NCBI RefSeq assembly: GCF_051020765.1
Contig: NC_134941.1
Location: 12,586,001-12,650,000, forward strand
Reading direction: 5' to 3'
Source: Lasioglossum baleicum
Taxonomy: Eukaryota > Arthropoda > Insecta > Hymenoptera > Halictidae
Length of the DNA stretch: 64,000 nt
Made by a program: the position numbers and the translations under genes. The notes under the pieces were generated by a model. The model had not been told where the DNA came from, made no database searches, and saw nothing but the letters and a program-made list of their open reading frames with translations. Positions 38,581 to 48,998 of the stretch are shown in pieces; the first letter of the stretch is position 1; each line of letters starts with the position of its first letter.

Positions 38581-38715
38581 GCAAGAAGTTCGATATGGGT
38601 CAATAGCGGCCTTGCAGGCAGGTCAAGCGACCCTCGGTCGAGCTGTACGCGAGTAAAACGTTTCTATCTCGCGAGAAACGGTTCCCATCTAACTTCGCTT
38701 TGTCTTTTGTTGCAG

Positions 38716-38795
38716 TTGTTCTGTTGGACACGACACAGGAGGAGAAGCTCGAGTGGACGAGGTATCCGTACGGGACGGATGCGAGCACCCCAGGG
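38716..38795 (+). CDS. Eph: Eph receptor tyrosine kinase, coding exon 2 (start of ephrin-binding domain)
   Basis: This exon encodes residues 44 (last two bases) to 70. Joined to exon 1 it reads E-Q-V-V-L-L-D-T-T, then K-L-E-W-T-R-Y-P-Y-G and T-P-G. This is the diagnostic first strand of the Eph ligand-binding domain, where vertebrate members have E-V-T-L-L-D-S...L-G-W or E-E-T-L-M-D-T...L-A-W. The spacing from Leu-Leu-Asp-Thr to Leu-x-Trp and the following Tyr-Pro-x-x-Gly fit the family. The 80-nt exon is bounded by TTTTGTTGCAG and GGG|GTAAGT and leaves phase 0. A tiny second exon followed by a large ligand-binding-domain exon is the usual Eph gene arrangement. The next expected residues (Trp, then an acidic Glu-Glu) were not found downstream in this window. 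This exon is the decisive evidence for the gene. Confidence 0.93.
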
Positions 38796-39024
38796 GTAAG
38801 TATCGCAATCGACTCCGATGCTGCGTTATAACCTACAACTCTGCGCCCGATATCGTCTGGGGATCCCGGTAAAGAGGATTGCGCGAGATTCACCGATCGC
38901 GTCGGAAGTAGCCTTGTGCGCGCTCGTGCGGGGAATTCAAGGTGGTCTCAGAGCGGTCCGAGCGCAAAGAGCTCTGAGAGAGCCACGGGCGTGTATGTAT
39001 GTGTCGGTCTCGGGTGAGAAAGTT

Positions 39025-39092
39025 ATCTCTCTCTCTCTCTATTTACCTCTCGGTAAAGAGAAGAGTGTGAGAGAGAGAGAGAGAGAGAGAGA
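39025..39092 (+). repeat. (CT)n-(GA)n hairpin just downstream of exon 2
   Basis: A (CT)7-8 run is followed by TTTACC, loop TCTC, and GGTAAA, then an imperfect GAGAAGAGTGTG and a (GA)n run. The six-base core pairs perfectly, and the flanking CT and GA runs extend the stem to about 19 pairs with a few mismatches. It lies about 230 nt after the exon 2 donor in the Eph pre-mRNA. Confidence 0.6.
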
Positions 39093-41060
39093 ATAAAAAA
39101 AAGCGAAATGGCAAGAGTCGCCGACACCTTTTCGGGTGGTGGGAAAAATCTCGTTGTCTGGGGGCCCGAGTGGTGTCCGAAGGGGACAAAATGGACCCGG
39201 TAGAGCGAGAACAGCGGGTTCCGGGGGTACCAGAAGCACTTTATGGTCTCGGTGCGCGCGGCATACGTGGGCTCCCGCTGGCCGGTGCGCTCTCTCGGCG
39301 CCATGTTTGTTTTTCAGTTGTTAAGCGCGCAGCGGGCCGCCAGACAGGTTTAAATCAGCCACTACCTCCTCCTCCTCCACTGCCACCACCACCTCCTTCA
39401 CCACCGACCGGCCACCACCTCTCGCTCCCTCTTCGTCTCGTTTCTCTCGCTCTCTCTCTCTCTCTCGAATGCGCGCGCGTTCCTGCTCTTTCGCTCGCTC
39501 CATCTTCCTCTCGCTACTCGACTCCTCTTTCCCTCTGTCTCTCTCGATCGCTCTCTGGTCTCTCGTCTCGCGCACCGCCGGACCAAGAGTCAGTCCGCTG
39601 GGTAACAAATTGCTTTTTGTTTGAACGGACAAATTAGAGAGACGGCCGCCGGATAGGGAGGAGAGGAGCGAACAGAGCGAGAGAGAGGATGCGTTTATTT
39701 AAACGTCGTAGGACGTATAGTTTCCTGCGCGCATGTATAATACGGGCCTCGTTCATCCGTGTGTGGGTGCGTGTGAGAGAGAAAGAGAGAGAGGGAGCGT
39801 GTGTACCAGCGCCGCTGAAAATTTCACTCCCAACCCGACGACTCCTCCTGCGACCCTACGTGGGTGTCGAACCTCGGATATCTCCCGGCTTCGGCACACG
39901 ATGCACGCTGATAAACTGTCTGAACCGCTTTACGCGTCGACTGGGACCGTTCGAGGAGCCTCGAACCTTCACCACCGGCCACCTTCCCGACCGATACTCG
40001 TGACTCGTCCACTTACCTGCATGAAACGCGTTAGAGATTTTACGATCGCGCTCGGCGACCGTCGATAATCGATGACGGAGACCAGAGTTCTGGCGCTGTC
40101 GCGCGATTCCAACCGGAATCTAAACCGCTGCGCTTAGAAACCACCGATAAAACATCGTGCAACGCTCCCATCGAAAAGTTCCAATTCACTTCCCTTTAAT
40201 TAATGCAAGTAGAATGAAGAATCGAGCGGGTTCACCTGGTTCACATAGGTGCCTACGGCCGGTCGATCGACCTCGTTGCTTCGATTCGAAGAAAAAAAGA
40301 AAGAGCGAAATTGGACGATCGACCGAAAGGATATCGGCCTCCTCTCTTTCCCCACCCGGTTGGCTTTCGGATCGTTAGTGCGGTGCCGCTAATCGGACAG
40401 CGTAACGCTCCGTTTGAAAAGGTTCTTTGAGGCTGCTGTTGATTTTTCTAGCTGCTAAATGTCCTGCGTTTCCCTTCGATGGAAAAGGGGGCCGGTGTGT
40501 GTTACACTGCCGGTGTACCCGGCGGTGCACGGGAGCCTGATTTTTTCCCGTGAAACGAAACGAGGCGAGGAGAACCGGGGGGCCTCCGGTCTCCGCTCTC
40601 GTCCTCGAGTACTCGAGTTCACTTCGCACCTCCTCTGTCTATATCTGCTCGCGCGCTCCGCACGAGAAGCGGAAGTGGAACGTCCAAATATGTGCTCGTG
40701 GTTTCGCTCGGGCGCGTGTTGTCTCAAGGACCTCTGCACAGTTTGCGGCTCCCGAACGGAGTTGACCCGAGAACTTTTAGGCCCCTGCATCACCCCGGAC
40801 CCGGTCTTCGGTTCTTCCGACGGACACCTACCGCTAGAAACCGTCGCCGATGGCACAGGCTGTGATTTGGCCCATATATTAACGCATTACTCACCGGCGG
40901 ATAATTAATAGAAACTTTCTGATTCACCGCTGAGGATTTTTTCTTACGAAATTATTCAACGGCGGTGGCGATTTTGGTCGTCGACCAATTCACCCTCAGG
41001 AATGTGGTCCGATCGTTCCCTTCCTTCATTCTCTCGGGATTACCGTTAAAATGAAGATTC

Positions 41061-41140
41061 TTAACCATGAGCACTCGAGTGCTGACTCAGAGTCGCCATT
41101 AAAAATTGCTGTACCATTACTCAAAATATCGGTTACATTA
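41061..41140 (+). mobile_element. TTAA-type MITE, left part
   Basis: The sequence begins TTAACCATGAGCACTCGAG and continues TGCTGACTCAGAGTCGCCAT, sharing its order of blocks with the copy at 2547. It runs up to the TTAA at 41141 where another element starts, so it may be interrupted by that element. The right end is not identified. Confidence 0.45.
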
Positions 41141-41540
41141 TTAACCCTCATCCTCAAGAATAGTTGCATAAAAGAGACTAGGATAATAATTCGCCCATGA
41201 AGCTCTACACGTGAAATCAACGAATTATGTTCCATTTGTAACGTCACATTTTAACCTTTCGCTGCGTAATGTATCATATCTTATACAGTTAACAAATCTG
41301 GTATATAGTGAACTAAGAATATGATACATAATAAAATGTTGTTTTAATTTTTTTGAATATTTTTCCCTTAAATAAAACACAAGAACTTCTTTCAATTTTT
41401 TCATTCCAATTAAAAGAATCATGCAGTGAAGGGTTAAAGAAATACATCTCACAACGTAGACATAAAGGGATCAATGATTTTACAGTATGTGAAAATAGTA
41501 AATAGGTGAATTTTTACCCTGAGGATCGTATAAGGGTTAA
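41141..41540. mobile_element. TTAA-flanked MITE (outer element)
   Basis: The left end TTAACCCTCATCCTCA and the inward-read right end TTAACCCTTATACGATCCTCA share TTAACCCT and ATCCTCA with a 5-nt indel. TTAA is present at both borders (41141-41144 and 41537-41540). This is the structure of piggyBac-like non-autonomous elements. It contains a second, younger-looking element at 41251-41437. Confidence 0.5.
41251..41437. mobile_element. TTAA-flanked MITE (nested element, 187 bp)
   Basis: The left terminus TTAACCTTTCGCTGCGTAAT and the inward-read right terminus TTAACCCTTCACTGCATGAT match at 16 of 20 positions. TTAA sits at both borders. The interior is AT-rich with no coding frame. The TTAA targets and CC(C/T)T ends fit the piggyBac superfamily. 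No transposase gene was seen in the window. Confidence 0.65.
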
Positions 41541-41542
41541 CC

Positions 41543-41737
41543 ATGTTTATATCTAATCAATACAGAATTCCATACGGAAGCCACCTTAATTTTCCAGTAA
41601 CGATGTGTGATTTACAAGTCATTAAAGTTACCAGAGAAGGACAATTGATGCAGACAATTTGTATTTTCCATAAAGATCTCAAGTGGCAAATAAAGCGAAG
41701 GGATGACTTGCTTGAACAGGCAATCAGGGACATGTGA
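41543..41737 (+). other. CpG-poor island with a 64-codon open frame
   Basis: This segment directly follows the nested MITEs and contrasts with its surroundings: few CpGs and a balanced base composition. It holds an uninterrupted 64-codon frame of mixed, non-repetitive composition, ending ...LLEQAIRDM. No family is recognised. It may be a transposon remnant, an unrecognised exon, or a constrained non-coding element. I do not call it a gene. Confidence 0.2.
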
Positions 41738-44166
41738 CTATCTTTGTTAGAACTCGGCGATAACGAGGCCAGCATCGATTCGATGAATCGGTGTCCGTTG
41801 ATCATCGTTCGGAAACAGAAAGTAATCGATCCGGCCGGTGTCGGCGATAAAGACAGGCTACCCCTCGAATTCCTCGAGGTCTTAGCTCATCGCGCTCGAG
41901 CCGGATGACTCGGGCCGAACGTCATCGCGATTGGAAGCTTGAACTTGCGCGAGCGGACTCCGTAAATAATTAACGGCCATTCTCTCGAACGATTTCCCGT
42001 GACCGACTCCTTTTATTATTTACGAGGTGGTCTACAAGCGAGCTTAATCGCCGAACGTATTATTATTCACGATTATCCTCCGCTTTCTTGTGTCCGTGAT
42101 TTAACCGAGAGAACAGACGGCGATTCTGCTATCTCCCCTCGGATTCCATCGATCCACTATGTTCCGCGTTACATTTTCGAATGGCTTAGATTATTTTAAT
42201 AGTATAATTCACTCTGAATGTTAAACGCTCTCCGAGCGGATACTTGTAAAGCGGATCATCTGCGGCTTGCATCCGCTGGAAGATGTTTCATAAACCTTGG
42301 TCAATAAAACTCTTCGATGGAACTCCTCCGGTATATACTCAATAGTATAAATACTACTTTCCGGTCTGAATAGCAGCAACATTCTTCGTAGTCGAACGCT
42401 TCAGACGTTTTCTAATAGTTCGCCTGAAATGTTCTAGTAAAGTGATACGTACAAGTGGATTTGGAGATCCTCTGTATCGATTCGAGAGGATCCTGCGACG
42501 GGATCGTCTGCAGGACGAGAGAGTTCTCCCAGCAAGTGTGGAATTAACCTCCGCACCCGCGTTCCATCTTCCGCAGGAATCCGTCGCCTTGAGACGTCTC
42601 CTCTCGGTTTTCTCGGGTCGAGGAAAAATCCCGCGAAGGACGGGAATCCTCTTAAAGTCGGCCAGCAGCTCCTTGATCCGCTTCCAACGATGGTTTTTCC
42701 GAGGGGAGTCGCGCGCGAACGGAATGCGAGATAGATCGGCGGGGAGAAAGAGAGAGCCTTTCGGGAAAGAGGCCCTTAAGACGGCCTAATCAGTTTTCTC
42801 GGACGGGGATTAACGACGCTCCTGCGTATCTCTCCCGCAGCCGATCGACCGTGTCTCCCCGTTCGCGAGATTAGTCCACATCCCTCCGCTCCACCGACAA
42901 ATTTTTTCACCGGACACAGCCACCTGTCCTTTTAGCGCCGACGTTTCGGTGCACTTTCTTTCGGGTGACGCGATCTTCTGGGAAATTGGACAGAGTCTCG
43001 GAGATTGGAGAAAAATTGTGATCGATGGGACGGACGGCTGGATAGTCAATCGTCTCCTATGGAATTGCAATCGGAGAAAATTGGAAGTCTCCGAGAAGTT
43101 TTTTCGCCTCTCAACACGTCAGGTGAATCATCTGAAAATTTTATTTATACGGTTTGTAAAATAGGACTGAGGTTACACGGTTTTGATCGTCCCGGTCTTC
43201 GAACTACATTGACCCAGTTGCAAAAAAATCAATACGACAGCGAGATAAGTAGATAAATCGCCACGAGGCACAGCTGCGCTGACAGTTGTCTGTGTCGAGC
43301 TCGAATGAAATCGATGTGGAGACTCGACTCGCGAAAGATCGACCCATTGACTTTACAGTCCCAAGAACCCGGCACCTTCGGAGGGTTAATCAAATCGGCG
43401 TGAAGGGCAGTAGGGTTGAGAAGGGTTCGCATAGTGTTTGCCGGTATTCTTAGGCAGTTCTAATCACTTTGGTTCCCCGATCGTGGGCCAAAGTTCCCGC
43501 GGAACGAGTGCTGGCTCGGCGTGGGGGTTATTAATATACAGAACCGTAGGGCGAACAGCGTCAGAACAAACAGCCCAAACACAATTAGCTCGGTGTATTT
43601 GAACAACTCGATGGGGGAAAAGGTTTTGGCCGCGTGCGTGGCGAAGCGAGACGCGCCCTTTGATGTCAAGTTTCGAAATCCTGGCGGAAATTGATAAAAT
43701 ATTTTCCCTTAAATTTTGAACATTTATCATGATTAAATCTTGGATAGACGGATTCCTGTTGGTCCTCGAAACTCGCGTATAAAGGGATCTCGAAGTTCGA
43801 CTCGCTCTGTGCCACTAATCTCGTTCGCAGTGGTCCTTGGTCCAGAAACCAGGACCGGGACACCGGGACAGGGGTCGCGAGGACTTGAAGCAAAACAGCA
43901 GGAAGAAACAGCAAAAAGAATGCCGGAAGAATGGAGGGAGAGTCGCGCTTGAATTAATTGAGAATGCTCGAGTTTCCGAGTCACTCGATCGAGAGACGGA
44001 CGTACCCCGTCGCGTCCTTCCCGGTCCTCCACGTTCGCCTCATTTCCATCTTCGACGACCAAGGGAACCTCTTGCTCCCTGCCTCGGTTATTAGCAGGCT
44101 CGTCCCGCGTAGGTTTCCTCCACTCGATGTTATACGGCGCTTCGAGTGGATGCGCGCGAAGAGAGA

Positions 44167-44169
<3 letters not shown>

Positions 44170-44207
<38 letters not shown>
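44170..44207. repeat. (GA)n microsatellite
   Basis: Almost uninterrupted GA run in intron 2. Confidence 0.9.
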
Positions 44208-44209
<2 letters not shown>

Positions 44210-47200
44210 TTCCCAACCGGGCCGGGTGGAACGGTAATTTTCTGGAATTTCATTCAGAAGAGATCGAACCCGGGGAACCGTCGATCCCCGATGCGAGATC
44301 TCTCCCGATCTCTTCCCCGTGGAATAAATTTATCGTTGGCTCTCCCGGCAAGGCTCGTTTCCCGGTGTCGTGTAACCGTCGCGCGTAGGTGAGGGCCGAC
44401 GAACGTTTAGAAAGTCCAATAAACAATGACGGGACAATTTTGGGAAACACCGGTCGTCGTACCGTTCGCCGTGTACTTTATGCTCGATGCCTCGTTAAGC
44501 GTAAATTATCGACGGTATATGCGCCCCGCCGTCGGTCCGGCTCGATACGCTCTTAACCGTATAGACGACCAGAGAAGAGGACACCCGAGGACACCCGATC
44601 CACCGCGTCGAACACCGAGAGGAAACGTGACGGTAATAGTCAGAAACGGGTACGCGAAGCGATTTATCTCGACGGACCCGGTGCTCGATGGAACGGGTCG
44701 GCCTGAGATTGACCCGTCCGACGGGATATTTAAATCATTTCCCGTCTCGGGAACGAGCAGGACATTCGTATGCATCGACTGGCCCGGCTACAAGCATTTC
44801 GTCCTAGTTTCGGCCTCGTGTACTCGAGGATCCGATCCCTGGAACGAGTGTAACACAAAGAGTCGTCGATTGCCATCGGACAGAGCCGTGTCCACGTGTT
44901 CCGGACACGAGAGTGTTGTCTGCAAAGGCATATTTGGTTCGACTTTGCTCGAGCGTGGAAGAAGAGAGAGAGAGAGAGGAAGAGGAGCGTCCACAGAAAA
45001 CGAGAACTAGCTACGAGGGTAACGGTACTCGAGCGATAACCAAGCTCTCGAGCCGGCCGAGTGTGAAAAAGAGAAAAGTCCGACAGAAATTTGGCTTCCG
45101 AAAGAGGATCCTCTGTATCACTGGCCGATCCACCGTGTCCACCGGTGGTGTCGGCCTCGGAGAAGTTCATCTCGGAGCCGATGAAACGGCAGCGATCGTG
45201 TCCGCAGCTCCAGCGAAAAGGTCTGCTCCGTTCTCGCACGTGGCACTCGAGCCTACTATCTGACCGTTTCATCTCGCGTTTCCTTCATCTTCATCCTCCT
45301 CGTCCTCCACAACCTCTCGTTGCTCTCGCACCGCGCGGCCGAGACGACTCGTCGACTCGTTTTCTCTTTTTCCCTTTCGCCCTCGCCACCCTCTTCACAG
45401 AGGCTCGTCCTCGTCCTCGTCCCCGTACCCATCGTCTTCGTCTTCGTCGCCCGTCGCCCGTCGCAACTCTCCGAGGCTCTGGTCTTTTTAACCGCGTCTG
45501 CGTCCGCGTCCGCGGGCGTATCTGCATCTAAATGCGCTCCTCGGATGCGAAATTCTGAGGACGTCACGTGGTGATATGTGACTCGGGTAACCGCGTCTTC
45601 GGGGGCTCTTGCTCGTCAAGGATCGTCTTCCCGGAATGCGAACCGATGCGACGAGACCGCGAGAAAACACTTTGCCCCGACGACAAGCCTCTTCCTCGCT
45701 CACTCTTCCGAACACTTTGCTCGCTCGCTCACGCTTTGCATACCGGTAGCTCGTTCGCCAACCTCTCTCGCGAATTTTCGAACCTGTGAGTCAGCCCCCA
45801 GTCTCGTCTACTCTGGGTCATGTTTGACCCGCGGCCTCGGCCGCCTACCAAAACCTTCGACTACTTGGACGCTCAACCTCTTGCTGAACAGTACCGGGGC
45901 AAACTCGTGACGAGAATCCTGAACGAAATCTCTGCTGAGCATGAATGGTACTCTTTGCTTTTTAGTTGAAACGAGATTACGTTCTTCTGGTACGAAAGTT
46001 TCTGGTACAAGCACCAACACTTTGATTGCCCCAGAAATGGGAGACTGAATTATTTGTAGGGAGCAATGACCGCGGAGTAGATCGATCATATGGTCTAGAT
46101 CGAAAAGACGAGAGCAACAAATCCATTTCCCTCTACAACCTTTTCGTCGACTGGACTAACGGTGCGAATGCGAGCGAGGGACGCGTGAGACAAAGAGTGC
46201 GTGAGAGAACGGGATAACGAGAGAGAAAGAGCGAGATGGCGAATGTAAGCAAACGTACATAACGAGCGAGAACAATGCGAGAGCGTCCTTTTTGGAGTGA
46301 TAGCGAATTTAAGCGACAGCGAACAAATATATGTCTGTTTGTGCCGTCAATACAATTTTTTCTTGCATCCGACACTCTCTGTTCCTACATATTTATACAG
46401 ACTATTCGATACGAATGCCTCGAGGTAATTAAGATTTGCGTTTTTTGGAGTCTTCTCACGGTTTCCTGCGACCCGGGCTCTAAACTTTGAGGAATAGGAT
46501 CGTAGCCAGAAAATACATAAATAAAAGGCTCGTTAGGCGTTCGTAACGGCTGGTGCCGGGATTCTTTTCCAAGCAAAAGATTCCGATTTACGAGGGGAGT
46601 TTTATTGGCGTCGGACTGGTCGCCTCGGAAAGCGCGGCTCGTTCCCATCGTCAGATTTTTCAACACCTCCCGCATGGAAACGGTCGCTCGAAGGGCAGTG
46701 TCTTTCACGGGCGGGATCGATAGGGCGATGTCGTGCCGGATTAATTACCCGGCGGCGTGACGAGCCGCCAACGAAGAGATCGTAGACTTTTCCACGCTAG
46801 GAAGGGAACGGCCTAGAACCGTATAGGGTAGAGAACGAAGTCCTATGTTCGTTCTTTCTATCGCGTATCGCCACAGTGGAAAATTGATATCGGTCGTAGG
46901 TCGATTTTTATGGAGATAACCCGGCCCGCCTAAGTAATTACCCTCGGCTCATAAAAAGACTACACAAGTAGGAGGGTGGAGACGCGCGCGTGTGTCTTTC
47001 TGCCGGGGACTTGTACCGGGTGGAGCCACGATAATCGTACAGCTGTGAACATTTCGGGGCGCCAGGCGGGAATAATAAATATCGGGTTACCTTCTTGAAG
47101 GGGGGTGTGTCTAGAATAACTAGCTGGCTATTAGCTAAATATTTATTAGGCCGATAAGTGGATGATTTATTTTCTCCGTTTGCTTACGTAAAACATCTTA

Positions 47201-47759
47201 CCCCTCTCGAGGATTCTCCGAGGGAAGAAACTAGCTGATTGGTGGTTCGCAGACGAGCGATCGATCGTTTTAGTTGTATGTAGCTCTCGTTATCGAGAAC
47301 GAGACAACGAGATCCGCGGGACCACGAAAATTATCTTGGCTCGCGACGATTATCAGAACGCGAGCGTACATGTTCGAGGGATTTTTTTTCCATCCGGCGG
47401 ACGTCGATTTATCGGCGTTCCCCGAGACAGAAATTCGAGAAGCACTTGTCTCCGCGACGTCTCGTTGCTCGTCCCGTCTCGTTTGGCCCCCTTTATCGAG
47501 ACTGGCTTTATCGGTCGAGGGAGGATAAACCACGCGCGCCATTCGCCAATAGCGACCGATCGGGTTCTCGGTACCGTAATCGAGTTTCCGTTTCTTCCAG
47601 GTACGCGTGAGTCAGCCCGTTCCTCTCTGTGCCCTCCTCTCCTCCGCTTCTCGGACTCTCTCTCAGCGATCCGGCTGTCCTCCGTTTTCTTTATCGTGCG
47701 GTACGGACGCATTATGCAAAATCCTGGGTAATCGTACGCCACCGCCGCGCTGCGGAGGG

Positions 47760-47762
<3 letters not shown>

Positions 47763-47799
<37 letters not shown>
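47763..47799. repeat. (CT)n microsatellite
   Basis: Uninterrupted CT run followed by a pyrimidine-rich stretch to about 47815. Confidence 0.9.
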
Positions 47800-47806
<7 letters not shown>

Positions 47807-48961
47807 TCCTCTCGTCGAGAAAAAACGGAACGCCTCGGAATCCCGGGTGAAATTAAGCGAGCGAGTTATCGGCGCTCGACGGAATTAATCGAGAGCCCGA
47901 GCCTCTCTGTGTCCAGGAAACGGTAAAACTCGGGGCCTCGCGGCCCGCCGAGTTCTCGAATTGCGGAACGTACATGTGTTTTCGGCTCGTAAAATGTCGA
48001 CGGGGCCCCTCGCGGCGCCGGACCACCCTGCGCAAAAGCCGAACGCGCCACGCTTCCCATATACGCGAGGCACGTCGCGAACCAGCGCGAGGCGAACGTC
48101 GAACCGAAAGTATCGATTACAGATTTCTCATCGGGGCCTCGCGGAACGGAAAGAAATCACGGCCTCCGATCGATAAGGCTCGCCTCTGGCCCCTCTTCCA
48201 CCTCGCTCTTCGTCGATCCGCATTCCCTCGTGACCTCTTCGAATTACGGGGCTCATGCTCGCGCGCGTGTCTTCGCGACCGATCCCTGAATATGAAGTAG
48301 AAAATTTAAATGAATTCCTGCCGGCGAGATTTCACCAAACCGTGCTGCTTGGGAACGATTCCGGGGCGAAGCGTTCGCGCGATAAAAATCGTTAAAAGGC
48401 GTTTCGCGCGTACGATCTCTCGAAAGGGGTCAGGAAACTCGGGACGCGGAGAGCTCGGAGCGAACGGAATCGCGGGATCGAGGCTCGAGAGAGGAAGTTT
48501 CGCAAGCGATTCGCGAGCGCGAAACTGGCACGCGTCTACGTTATCGCGTCGGTCCGCGAAATGATCGTACACGGAGCAAGAGAATGAGAGAGAGAGAGAG
48601 AGATAGACCGGGGGGAGCGTTCGTGATCCGCGTCTCGCGGGCCTGAGAACGTGTAAGAGAGAAAAAGAGGAGAACCAAGAAGAAAAAAGAAAAGAAAGAA
48701 CGAGGCCGGACGAGGCTGTTTCGCGCGGCGAATAGAACACGATTCCTGGAAAGACGCGAGATAATTAGAGACGTGGGTAAACATCGTGTTTCCCTGCTTT
48801 TAATGCAAACGCCGGGGTGATTAAAGGCTGGCTCAGCGCTCGGGGCTTCGTACAAATACGATTATGCGACAGCAAAACTACCAAGTAACACGATTAAAAG
48901 GAAAAGAAGGCGAATCGTGGAAGAAAGCTGGCGGACGGCGGGGAGGGAGCGGAGGAAAGAG

Positions 48962-48963
<2 letters not shown>

Positions 48964-48994
<31 letters not shown>
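48964..48994. repeat. (CT)n microsatellite
   Basis: Uninterrupted CT run in intron 2. Confidence 0.9.

Positions 48995-48998
<4 letters not shown>

Larger units (their letters stand above)
15218..38715 (+). other. Eph: Eph intron 1 (23,498 bp, phase 1)
   Basis: The intron starts GTAACC and ends with a polypyrimidine tract and TTTTGTTGCAG. A good branch-point match, CTAAC, lies at 38689-38693, about 24 nt before exon 2. I recognised no nested gene on either strand. Contents worth noting: GA/CT microsatellites, a fold-back element at 25138-25530, tandem duplications at 25771-26085, a 10-bp tandem repeat at 30921-30969, a putative nuclear-receptor motif cluster at 35149-35229, a hAT-type MITE at 35298-35730, and a (GAC)n tract at 37293-37340. 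In insects, long first introns of axon-guidance genes commonly carry enhancers. Which parts of this intron are regulatory cannot be told from one sequence. Confidence 0.8.

Noticed and set aside
44426..45010. 194-codon + strand frame in intron 2, considered as the missing Eph ligand-binding exon
   Set aside because: It lacks the Trp-Glu-Glu start, the Cys pattern and any other Eph ligand-binding-domain feature, and it ends in a GA-repeat-encoded tail.
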